Shown here one piece after another: positions 34,271 to 45,100 of a stretch of DNA of 64,000 nucleotides. A program made the translations under genes and the position numbers. The notes below the pieces were generated by a model. The model made no database searches and was not told the origin of the DNA. It was given only the letters and a program-made list of their open reading frames with translations. The DNA comes from Pelodera strongyloides (Eukaryota > Nematoda > Chromadorea > Rhabditida > Rhabditidae). Position 1 is the stretch's first letter. Each line of letters opens with the position of its first letter. The DNA is taken from NCBI GenBank assembly GCA_036852015.1, contig JAANDG010000077.1, positions 248,001 to 312,000 of the forward strand. Direction: 5' to 3'.

Positions 34271-34307
34271 GCCCGGGGTGTGGGTGGGTCGATCAGCCGC
34301 CGGGAAA

Positions 34308-35895
34308 ATGGAGTCGGACGGCCGGACCAAGGCCTACAAATTTGTGGCCTACTCGGCTGTAACATTCTCTATCGTCGCCGTACTCTCCGTGGTATGCACC
34401 CTGCCCATGGTATACAACTATGTGAGCCATGTGCGCAGACAGATGCACCATGAACTCTCCTTCTGCAAGGTATGTTATGCTACTGCTTTTTCTTGATCAA
34501 TCGTTTTCTATGTTTGAGTCATGAAGTTCTTTCGTTGTTAACTCAATAGGATGAAAATTATGTCTTTTTGAAATTATGTGCAAAATTATGACATTTTATA
34601 TTTTTGTATTTTTATGTAGATGCTGTACGCATGGAATGATTTTTGATTGAGAGACTGAAACTTAAACTTGAAATGAAATGATTTATTACTGAAAAAAAAA
34701 CCACCAAACACGTTGTAACTCTCGCATAAATACTATACTATAGCTATAGTAGAACAATGCTCTATTTTACTTCTTCATTATACTGCTATGTATTACGTAC
34801 AGAATTGTACGTACAGAATTGCTCTAGCCTATTTAACAATCTTGTTTTAGGGATCCGCCAAGGACATCTTCGCTGAGGTTAACCACATGAAGAGCGTTGG
34901 CCCCGTTGCCGCTCGCAACAGAACTGCCCGTCAGTCTGGATACGGAGCCCCTGAGGTCAACCCCGAACCCAACCTTCAGTGCGATGGATGCTGCCTGCCT
35001 GGACCTCCCGGACCCGCTGGATCTCCCGGAAAGCCCGGAAAGCCTGGACGCCCTGGAGCCCCCGGAACCCCTGGAGCCCCTGGAAAGCCCCCAACTGCCC
35101 CTTGCGAGCCTACCACTCCTCCTCCATGCAAGCCTTGCCCACAAGGACCTCCCGGACCTCCCGGACCCCCTGGAGCCCCTGGAGACCCAGGAGAGGCCGG
35201 AACCCCCGGAAGACCTGGAACCGATGCCGCCCCTGGACTCCCCGGACCTCGTGGACCCCCTGGACCCCCCGGAGAGGCTGGACAGCCTGGACCCGCTGGA
35301 GAGCCCGGAACCCCCGCCGTCAGCGAGCCCCTCACCCCCGGAGCCCCTGGAGAACCCGGAGATGCTGGTAAGCTTTTAGATCCTTTGATTTTTCATAGGA
35401 TCGTTGGAATAAGTTAATAAGATTCAACTTACTGCCACAAAATAACATAGTGTGTATGTCTCTAAATGCCAATGGCACCTGGTTATTATAGTTAGCATAT
35501 AAAATATAGCACATAAAATACTAGGTATTCCTTATCTTGCAGTAATTTTCCCTAAAATTTATTGGACATAACTATTAGATAAGACCGGTTTGCTTAAATT
35601 TTAGTGTTTAGAATGTCGCAGTAATTGTTTATATTTTCTTTACCGTTTTTAACACAAATTCTCTTTAGGACCTCCCGGACCCCCTGGAGCTCCTGGAGCC
35701 CCCGGAAACGACGGACCCCCTGGACCCGCTGGACCCAAGGGAGCCCCTGGACCCGACGGACCTCCCGGAGTCGACGGACAGGCCGGACCTCCCGGACCTC
35801 CTGGACCCGCCGGATCTGCCGGAGAGAAGGGTATCTGCCCCAAGTACTGCGCCATCGACGGAGGAATCTTCTTCGAGGACGGAACTCGCCGTTAA
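34308..35895 (+). CDS. Cuticle collagen, copy 2
   Basis: Three exons, 34308-34469, 34851-35367, 35669-35895, identical in length to those of copy 1 (162, 517 and 227 bases) and giving 301 residues. The architecture is the same: membrane segment near residues 12-36, RNRTAR cleavage site, CDGCC cluster, [12 protein letters not shown] interruption between Gly-X-Y blocks, and the tail [20 protein letters not shown]. Differences from copy 1 are conservative, for example [10 protein letters not shown] against [10 protein letters not shown] and [11 protein letters not shown] against [11 protein letters not shown]. Exon 1 differs at about three silent sites, while both introns share no obvious sequence. 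The ATG follows a GC-rich leader without a splice acceptor. Product is a secreted cuticle structural protein; which stage or layer cannot be read from the sequence. Confidence 0.96.
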
Positions 35896-36739
35896 GCGGT
35901 GTTCGACTCGGACATTCCGACCTAGAAGACGATGTCCAACATCAAATCTCAGAATCCAATTCATTAACACTACGTCGTACTGGTCGCTATTCGATATCTT
36001 TTCCCAACTCAGTTCAAAAATCACCTCATCATCATTTTTGTCCTATGCAACGATTTATGCCACCATTATTATTTATTCAGCCCCTACACATGGTATGTGT
36101 AATAAATTATTATTTATTTATTATTTTTATACGCAATACATAGTCACCGCTCCATTTTCAGTCACACAAAGGATCAGTACATATGCTCATCATAGCTTTG
36201 TTGGCTTCATTTCAGCAACTCTGTTATTCTGTTCTCGTATCTATATATAATGAACAACACTTTCACTTCGATTAAAGATACAGATCGGGTCAGGTCAGCG
36301 GGGAGATTGCGGCGAGCGCCTTAGTCGCGGAGAAATCGCTCTGATTAGAGTGCGCGATAAGGCTGAGCGGACGGGTTAGCTAGAAACAATGGGAGATAAT
36401 GAAAAGAGACGGGGAAACCTGTCTGCTAGGACGGTCAAGACCGGGTTAAGTACCGAAAAGGGCACCCGAATCGGGTTTTTCGGCGACGGAAGGATTGTCA
36501 GAACCTGCTTGCAACATCTGCTACGCTTGGAAGGACACCTAGGCCTGAAATATGAAAAACTATTTCTTCCGCCTTTATAATATCGTCATGCCGCGTTAGA
36601 ATGACATCTCTTCGAGTAATAAAGTCATACACAGGGACGGTGGACCGTAGACTTACGAGGTGGGTGGGGGTTATAGTTATAAGTATAGTGTTTAGTTTTC
36701 CCGCGTTCAATCAGCCTGAACCGTACCATTTAGCTTACT

Positions 36740-37370
36740 AACCTTACTATCATAGAACATGCTTGCAACATCTGGATCTGCTACAGTTACACAGACGCAC
36801 AGCGTAAAGTTCAAATCCCGCCAAGTGCTACCATCTTGCAAACATGCCACGGCGTCGGGAATAAAGTTAAGGCGCTCCCCTTGCCTAGCCTTAGGACGGA
36901 CCTTTCGCTCTGTATTATCTTCTGTGCAGTCTTCTACCGTCTACTTCACTCTATGGGACACATCGGCTAAGAGACACCGCCTTGGATTGGAGCTAAAAAT
37001 GAAGATCCCCGACTTCGAGAGCAAACGGGACCCTGGATTCTACATGCTTAAGTCTATGTGTGATGATTGTATCTCTGAATAAAGTGGTATTCATAAAGTT
37101 AACTTTGTATGGGCCAAAGGGCCTCGAGTTCGAATCCAGCCACACACTCAATGCCACCGTGGCGAATCCCCCATTGCCTAGCCTACTTCGAGGGACTTGT
37201 CCTTTCGTCTCGTCGTCAAACACTCTGTATAACTCCACAAAACCTCATTGGAAAGATCAAGGATCGACATTATCTGAAGAAAAAAAAACTCTCCTCCACG
37301 CATTCCCCCGCGGATTGAAGAAGCACGACGCTAGAAACCTTCCGCACTTGTTCCATGTACTTGATTGATG
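36740..37370 (+). repeat. Two related SINE-like units with B-box motifs
   Basis: Unit 1 has gttcaaatcccgccaa and unit 2 has gttcgaatccagcca, both matching the pol III B box. Each is followed by a ccac..g.cg.cg pattern, ttgcctagcct and cctttcg(c)tc in the same order. Unit 1 is followed by gagacaccgccttggattgg and ends tctctgaataaag. Related text at 50358 and 50760 suggests a dispersed family. Confidence 0.45.
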
Positions 37371-37622
37371 TTGTATCTGATTGAATGTATGTGTGAAGAT
37401 GCACACAACGTGCCTATATTCACACAATGTGCATACTTCAAAATACAGCTCAAATATGCAAATTATTTATTTCAAGGCCACATTTCAAGTAATGAATCGA
37501 GCGATAATGAGCAAAGTTAACAAGTAAATGACATGCGATTATGTGATCAATGCGATATGATATATTATTCAGTTTACCTGCAAGCCCAAGCAGCAAACTT
37601 TACAACGCAATGGTACGATAAT

Positions 37623-37791
37623 TTAAAGCGAAATATTGGCCGGTTTTTGAAACACATCGAGCACACCAGCACTGGTATGCAGCCTACGCAATTGAACATA
37701 AATTAGAATAAAAAACGAGCTAATTAGCATAAATACGCAAGAAAGCAGTTGTCCAAGATGCGTTTCAAAAACCGGACGGTGTTTCGTTTAA
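37623..37791. mobile_element. TTAAAGCGAAAT-family MITE
   Basis: Left end ttaaagcgaaatattggccgg, right end ccggacggtgtttcgtttaa. Interior with cataaatacgcaagaaagca. Confidence 0.82.
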
Positions 37792-38281
37792 GCGCCACAA
37801 AGTTTGTAATTTGTAAAGTCTCTGGCATGCAATACATCGGAGACAACGTATTATAAATTAATATGAAAAACGAAAAAGAATCATCCAAATTTCACAAAAA
37901 CAGCTGCAATATTACAGTAAAAGTATCTCAAAAGCTACAATATTACAGTAAAACTCCTATACAGAGATCAGTACATAATCATTGCTTAAATCTTTCATTT
38001 TGCAAGTACGAGAATATTGGGATCAAAGATACAGATTCAATTGCTTAAATTACACACAGCCACCGAGCCACCAGAGCACACTCAAGTAGAATTAATAATA
38101 ATAGAGCGTTTAGTTATTAAGCGAAAGAAAGCCACTAAACATACAAGAAAAAATCATCCGAACTTCACAAACCGATAAAATAAACCACAAGCAATATGCC
38201 ATGAAAAGACGAACCCATGAATATATCAAAAACATGCTCATCATAACCAAGTTCCCGGAAACTTTGAACTTCTATACTTCA

Positions 38282-38452
38282 TTAAAGCGAAATGCTAGCC
38301 CCTTTGGAAAATTTGCATATGATAGGCAAATCCTATGTATCCTATGCTAATTTTGTACGATTGCCGTGGACGATCGTACAAAATTAGCATAGGATACATA
38401 GGATTTGCTATTCATATGCAAATTTTCCAAAGGGGCTAGAATTTCGCGTTAA
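38282..38452. mobile_element. 171-bp hairpin element (ttaaagcgaaatgc subfamily), copy 1
   Basis: Almost the whole element is one inverted repeat: ttaaagcgaaatgctagccc, gaaaatttgcatatgatagg and tatcctatgctaattttgta, then their complements, ending ggctagaatttcgcgttaa. The loop is only about ten bases (gccgtggacg). Confidence 0.88.
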
Positions 38453-38626
38453 CGATGAAATTTAATATAAGGGAGCTTAACTTTAAACGTCTTAGAAATT
38501 AGCATGCAAAGCGGATAAAGACTTACATACAGTATTGCCTATATGATAAGGATAAGGTAATACCAAGAAAACAATCAGAATACCGTAACCTTCCCGTTAA
38601 GCCAATACTTTTTCCTTGAAGCCCTC

Positions 38627-41600
38627 TTAACACTCTTCATCTGTCGAATTATCCACACTACACCTTTGCAACAGTTGCTGGCAAATATCGTTCAATTCAA
38701 CGTTCTCTTTGACCTGAAATAAGGCAATAAGTAAGGCAAAACGGTTAAAAGGATGAATCCATGAGCAACACAGATGCCATATTCACCACTCAATTCCCAT
38801 TCCCTCGGGGAAATATTCCCTGGGGACAAAAGTGGCATTCTAACGTTCCGTGAGAAAAAAGCAATCATCGAAATTCGAAATTATACCCTGTTCCCACCTT
38901 TATTTCAAGTTGCTGGTTCAACGAAGCCAACTGTGCGTCCTTGGTACGGACCGCCAACCGAAGTCCCTTCGTGTCCTCATCACACTGCGTTCGCAGCACG
39001 TTAATCGTATCATTGGCACTGAAAAGTGAAAAAATAAAGTACGGTGTACAACAAGTGTACCGTAATCTTAATCTTAAAGGGAATTAGGGAATGTCAAGCC
39101 GGTTTTTCATGTTAGGCTAAAAAAAAGCTTATGTTTTGAAGGTAAGGAAAGTGAAAATAAAAATAAACTTTCATATAAGAAGAAAAACAATTTCAAACCC
39201 CTCCAAAAAACTCCTTCAATATAGGATTCTGGTCATTTGGACAAAATCAGAACTATTCTCTGTCGGCAGGACCGTTTGCTGTTAGACAGCAAAGAAAAAG
39301 AGGAGGGCGCGAGAGAAGTTTTTTCAAGTCAGCAAAGAAAAAGAGGAGAGCGCGAGAGAAATTTTGTAAACTACGGTATTTGTGACAGCGTGCTATAGAA
39401 TATCTGTGAATCAGGCTTGACATTCGCTTTAAGCATATCCCATACCAAATGCTACCTTTTTCACCGTATCGCACATTAACCACACAATATTCATGGATTC
39501 ATAGTATAAATATTTTTTTAAAAACTCGCTAATATAGCAAGAAATGACACCGCCTAGCCCGATGCGAAAAGACATTTATTGTACTATAAATGTTCGTCTT
39601 CGAAAGTTCAGATCTATCCAGAAATTATGAGAAAACTTTAAATCTTAAAGCGAAATACAGGTCGGTTTTTGAAACACATAGAATACATCAGCATTCTTAT
39701 GCAGTATATGCAAATGAGCATAAATTAGAATAAAAATTCGAGCTAGATTTAGATTCGAGTAACTTAGCATAACTACAGAAGAGTGCAGCTGTCCACGATA
39801 CGTTTCAAAAACCGGCCAGTATTTCGCTTTAACGCAAAAAAAGCAAAACCACTGACGAGTTGAGTTTCTCCCTTGCATTGGCTACCATTCTATCATATCT
39901 GGATTGACAAGACTTGACTTCCGTTTTCAGCTGCTCCTCAACACAGCGACGTTCGTCAACTTCCTAAACACAAACGACATAAAGGTTAAGAAAGTTAGAC
40001 TCATGTTCAGCAGAGAATAACTATTGAATCGAACTTTGCGCGAGTCGATTCGGTTTATGATTAAGAATTGGGGGTAGTCAGGTTAATTCAACATACATTC
40101 TCTAACATACATAGTTTTCTTTAAAAAAAATGGAGTAGTGAACTCCAGTCAGTGGGTTGTAACAATGTTAATATGTTAAAGATTACCTCGGGATTGAACA
40201 TAGGTATTAGCTAGGTGCCCCAAGGCAAAAATACTACCTTTTGTTTTTAGAAAATATCTACCCCATTTAGGAAGCTTACTACCTCATAGCTAGGGGTAGT
40301 CAACTACCACTGCCACTGGGGTAATGAACTCCCTAGTTTGTTTGGGGTAGTATTATTAAATACTTTTTAAAAAGCACCAAAAATCGCACCAACCTCCTTG
40401 AGACACTTGTTCATGATCTTCAGCTGCTCGGAGTAGTTGAACAGTGTCTTGTACGCTTCCGTCATCCTATCGTACTCCATTTCAATGGTCTTCTTCTCGT
40501 CACGCATTTTACGCAACGCTTCCGAACCGTCTGAAACAGATATGACATATGGATACACTAGATATCCTACTAATCTACCTTTATCATTTGAAGTTAGTTA
40601 GAAAAACGATGATCAAAATATAAAATCAAAATCCGGGCATAAAACTCGCCGGTGAGTCCGGAGGTGGTTCGCCCAATTGCTCTATTTTTGATACGTTTTA
40701 CCTGATAAATTTCTTGTACCACATCCAAGATTTCTCATGCCTAATATTCTAATAGGGAGGTGGTTCAGCCTCCAAGTTTAGAAATATTCTAATTCCGGAC
40801 CCGGACCCGGAGGTGGTTCGCCTGCCGGCTAGCTGAGCTAGCTCGAAGGCGGGCTTAGACTGTGGCCAAAACCAAATATCACGTCAACTAACTAACTGAA
40901 CTAACCATCGCGTGTCTGTCCATTAAACCCGCTCTTCTGAATTGACATCTCCAGTGCTTCCAGCGTCCCTTGGTACCCCATCATACAGTATTCATACTGA
41001 GTATTTGCACGCTAAAACATACGTTCTCAGTAATCACGGTCAGCAATATTAAAGCGGTAAAACAGCCGGTTTTTGGAAATGTACGTTGGAACCTGTACTG
41101 CCATATAGTGTATGCAAGTAAGGCCGCGATATGCGCGAATTTTCATTCTAATCATATTCATTTGCATACAATACAATGAACGCAGTTGTCCATAATACGT
41201 TTTAAACTATCTGTCGTCATATCGCTTTAAAAGAAAATTTAGTAAAAAAAATAATGTGCTGAGACACGGAACAAAGACACAATGCCGTGATGGAATACGT
41301 TATTCATTATCTGACACACCAAACACGCTCAAAATTTCAAAAGAAGTCGAAAAGTTTTCAATCAATGAACAGCAATTTTCAAATGCTTTTAAAATTATAT
41401 ATAATAAAATAATAACTACCTTGCACTCTTCGTTTAGTCGGGCCAGCTTCGTATTATGTTCCTTTTCCATATTAGCAATGACAGCCAACGATCTTTGTTG
41501 GGCATCAAACACATCGTCCATCTTAAAATAAAACGTAACGAGATAAAAGAGTATAAATTCTTATAAATATAAATTCAGTACTTGAAGGCTTGAAAGCGTA

Positions 41601-42074
41601 GCTGCTCTACTTACGCATTTTAGGGGAAATAATAAAGACTGCAGGTTTCACTAAAGCACATTAAACGGCTTTGGAAGCAGTTCTTGTGAGATTTTGTCAT
41701 TTTACCAACAGTCCAGGTACCGTACCCGCACCGGCGGGCACCGACAAAAACTGCAGATACTCACCCAACCCATCGATGTAACGCTTGAGCAGCTATGCTA
41801 TGTATAAGGTACGCCTCTTCACGTCAGAGATTATAAAGTATAATAAACTTCAAGCCGTAGAACGGCCATCGGCCAGTTTTGAAACAGACGTTACAATAGA
41901 CGCTCTATTCCGATGTAGTTTACACAGCGCACGACTACTGAACCGAATACGTAATATTCAAAAAATGGCCGCTACTTTGCTTTAAAAATATAAGCACAAA
42001 AGCCGAAACTTACACTCTTAATACCATTGAAAACACTTCGCAAGACTTCAGCGTGTACGGAATGCACCACAACT

Positions 42075-42115
<41 letters not shown>

Positions 42116-45100
42116 ACAACTGTCTTCTGTCTGTCTCGCTTCCTAAAGGTTTAAGTTCGTTTAAGTTTCAAATATCAATCAGAAATCAGACTCTTAGAGA
42201 CCGCAACGCCACGAGAGAAAATAATCTCGTATGGCGTTGCGCCGACTTGGGCACTGGTTTACTTTTTAAAAGTTGTATCCCACAAAACTAATCACAGCTC
42301 CCCCTAATTTCCACCCTAGCAATGAGATTTAAGTTTTTTAAGATTCCCACTAACTTTCACTTCGCACACCTGTCGCCTGTCTGCCGCTACACAACAAATC
42401 ATACAAATGTTTCATGCGATCAATCCAGCCAGTGTATCTGGTTCAATTTCTATTATTTCTAACAAAAATAACCAAGCCAACAAATAAATAACTTACTGTG
42501 GTGAAACGGTCTTCTGTGTATTCTCGTAAGGAAGAACTCGGTGAGCGGGCACAGTGGGAGCAGTACGAGATACGGATTCCTGCAAAGAGAAAAGATGAAT
42601 AATCAATAAGGGATCCTTTTTCTATTCATAATAAAGTCATTACATAATAAATGGCAAAGAAATTGTCCAGTATACATTTCATAAAAAACCGCCAAGCCAT
42701 ATTGCATACTTCTTTTCCCCATACTAAACTGCAGACCGCTAATTTATAGGGTTTGGGGATTTATCTCAACATTATGACAGGCAAGGCCTTTGGCCATTTA
42801 GCCGGAAAAAAAGCGCCCAAGATGAATCATGAATAAAGTAAAAAATTAACACAATAACGCCCAAAATCCAAAATGAATTACGAGTAAAGTGAACAAACAA
42901 AAAGTAACTTTAGAAGGCAGAAAGTAGTAAGTAATAAAATAGCAATCTTGGATAAAATTATTTTAAAAAGAAAGTACCTCCTGTCTAGGTGAGGCCGCCT
43001 CCGGTACCGCCGTAAATGTGGTGTTTTCAGTTGCCTCGTCATCCTTGACAAATGTCGAGTTTTTCGCTTCACATCTAAAACGGAGAAAATTATCCTATTA
43101 TCCACCACGGACTTGCCTTACGTGTTTTTTTTTAAATAACACGTAAGCATTCCAATTTTTTAGCATTTTAAGCATTTAAGCATTTTTTTAGCATTAAATA
43201 AGTAAGCATTTTAAACATTCCAATTTTAATTCATTCCAATTTTAATTCATTCCAATTTTAATTCATTCCAATTTTAATTCATTCCAATTTTAATTCACGC
43301 AGCGTGCGGCTGCTCCTCCAAAAGCTCTGAGAAACATCTTTTGGGTACGTTTTAAACTGTTCTTTAATACCCCGTAATCTTTGTTTTTGTATATTCTCAT
43401 ATGGAGACTGACCCTGTTTCCCTGAAAAGGGATAGGCCGGGTGATGGGGCTAGTTCTTCTAGAGGTCACTCCCCAAAAAGAAGGGAAATTTCAGATGTTT
43501 TGGGAATGCCTGAGGAGGAAGTTAATAACTTGATTAAGTCTGGAATGGGGGAAACTGGGTTTCAGCTTGATCCAGAGAGTGCTGGAAAACTACTTTCGGC
43601 ATTTGACAAACTTTTGACCTTGGCAAAAGACGTAATATCGGGAAACTCATCACTGGTAATGGATGCTGTTAGAGAGGAGACCCGTCTTCGTAGTCTGGTC
43701 ATTACTTTGCCTACTAATTTGCCTAGGTCTGCTTCGGGTGCTAATGAGGAAGAGCTTGCTAAACAGAAAGTTGCTGAGGAAACGACGCAACAATTGCAGT
43801 TGCGTACCATGTTGAAATTTCTTGGGGTAAACGAAGCACCAAAGGCTTTGTATAGAATGAATGCTTTCTTGTGGAAATGTGAGCTGCCTTCTCGCCATGC
43901 AAAAGGGATGGTTCTTCGCAATAAAATGAAGCTCAGAAAGACGGAAAAGTGGGGAAATGTGTTCATCAGGGAGAGCCTTACTTTTGAGCAGAGGCAGCGC
44001 CAGAAAGAGCTACGGTACCGTCGGAACTATTTAAATGAAGCGGGTGGTAATGGCGAAACGTGGCAACTTAGAGGAGATAAGCTTGTGTGGAAAGCGAACC
44101 CAACTATTGATAGAACTGCCATGGCTATGACTGTAGTAATTCCTGAAGGTTGGACTAGCAAAGGGCCGCGTGTAGGTGGCAACGGCAATTCTGGCACTAC
44201 TCAATCTGCTTTGCTTCCGGGAAACCAGTAGTGAACAGTAAAGACAGGAGGGTATCGGTTATTTACTCCAACATACGTAGTCTTCTCAAGAACCTTAATC
44301 ACGTACACCATATATTGCTTTCTAAATTCCCAGATGTATTTATTCTCGTTGAGTCGTTGGTTGAGGAATGATATTAATAGTGGTACTCTTCTTTGTAATG
44401 ATGATTATAATTTGGTTCGCTTTGATAGGAAATCTTGTAAGGGTGGGGGTATCTGTGTCTATGTTCACCGGAAGTTTATATGCAAAGAATGCAAATCTCT
44501 GGCTAATGCAAATTTCGAAATTTTGTGCGTAGACATAGAAGACATTGTCCTTTTTTCAAAAGTGCGTTTCATTATTGTTTATCGATTACCCGGTTGTACT
44601 GCGCATGCAGATTCATTATTATTTGATGAAATCATTAATCTCTCAGCATCAGGGATAGATACTATTTTAGTTGGGGATTTTAACATTAATTATAATTTCG
44701 CTAATCCAGCACCCGTTATTGCCAAAGAAAAGGATTTCGGAAATTTCATAAATTCTTTGGGTTGGTCTTTCTTCGTAACTGAGCCCACAAGAGATACTCG
44801 CATTATTGATCATTTATTCAGTAGTTCCAATAGCCTTATAGCTGACGTTGTAGTTGACCCTCCTATTGGTTCTACAGACCACAACCAAATTTGTTTTGAA
44901 CTGATTTTAAACCATAATATGCTCGAAAAACAGACACCCTCTTTGGATTTTAAAAATGCCGATTGGGACCAAATTAAATCTTCTCTTGATATCAACTGGG
45001 TTTCTTTCTTTGGGTCGTATAACTCCGTTGATGATTTAGAGCAGCGTTTCTCGGACTATATACGTTTACTGATAAGTGAATTTGTTCCTCTAAAGTACAC

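Larger units (their letters stand above)
23274..34307. other. 11-kb spacer between head-to-head collagens: repeats, no supported gene
   Basis: No chain of phase-consistent exons, signal peptide or recognisable domain was found on either strand. Contents, listed separately where clear: CT-rich microsatellites (24486-24543, about 25560-25632), dispersed repeats (24640-24875, 26930-27300, 29459-29836, 30560-30740, 31337-31448, 33652-34047), MITE copies (27654, 28401, 31711), a GA-rich tract (28690-28850), a LINE 3' tail (about 29317-29480) and a GC-rich tract (30030-30130). It must also hold both collagen upstream regions. A fast-evolving short gene could be missed. Confidence 0.55.
35896..38626. 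other. Spacer between collagen copy 2 and TACC: SINE-like units and MITEs
   Basis: The collagen 3' flank contains candidate AATAAA signals near 36102. From 36740 to 37370 lie two related SINE-like units. Fold-back elements sit at 37623 and 38282. A 63-residue open frame at 36389-36580 lacks splice or homology support and I do not call it a gene. Confidence 0.5.

Noticed and set aside
36389..36580. 63-residue frame with IGFFGDGRI, superficially like a nucleotide-binding loop
   Set aside because: No continuation through splice sites and no second conserved block; its 3' part overlaps words (cttgcaacatctg) repeated at 36760, so it is likely repeat-derived.
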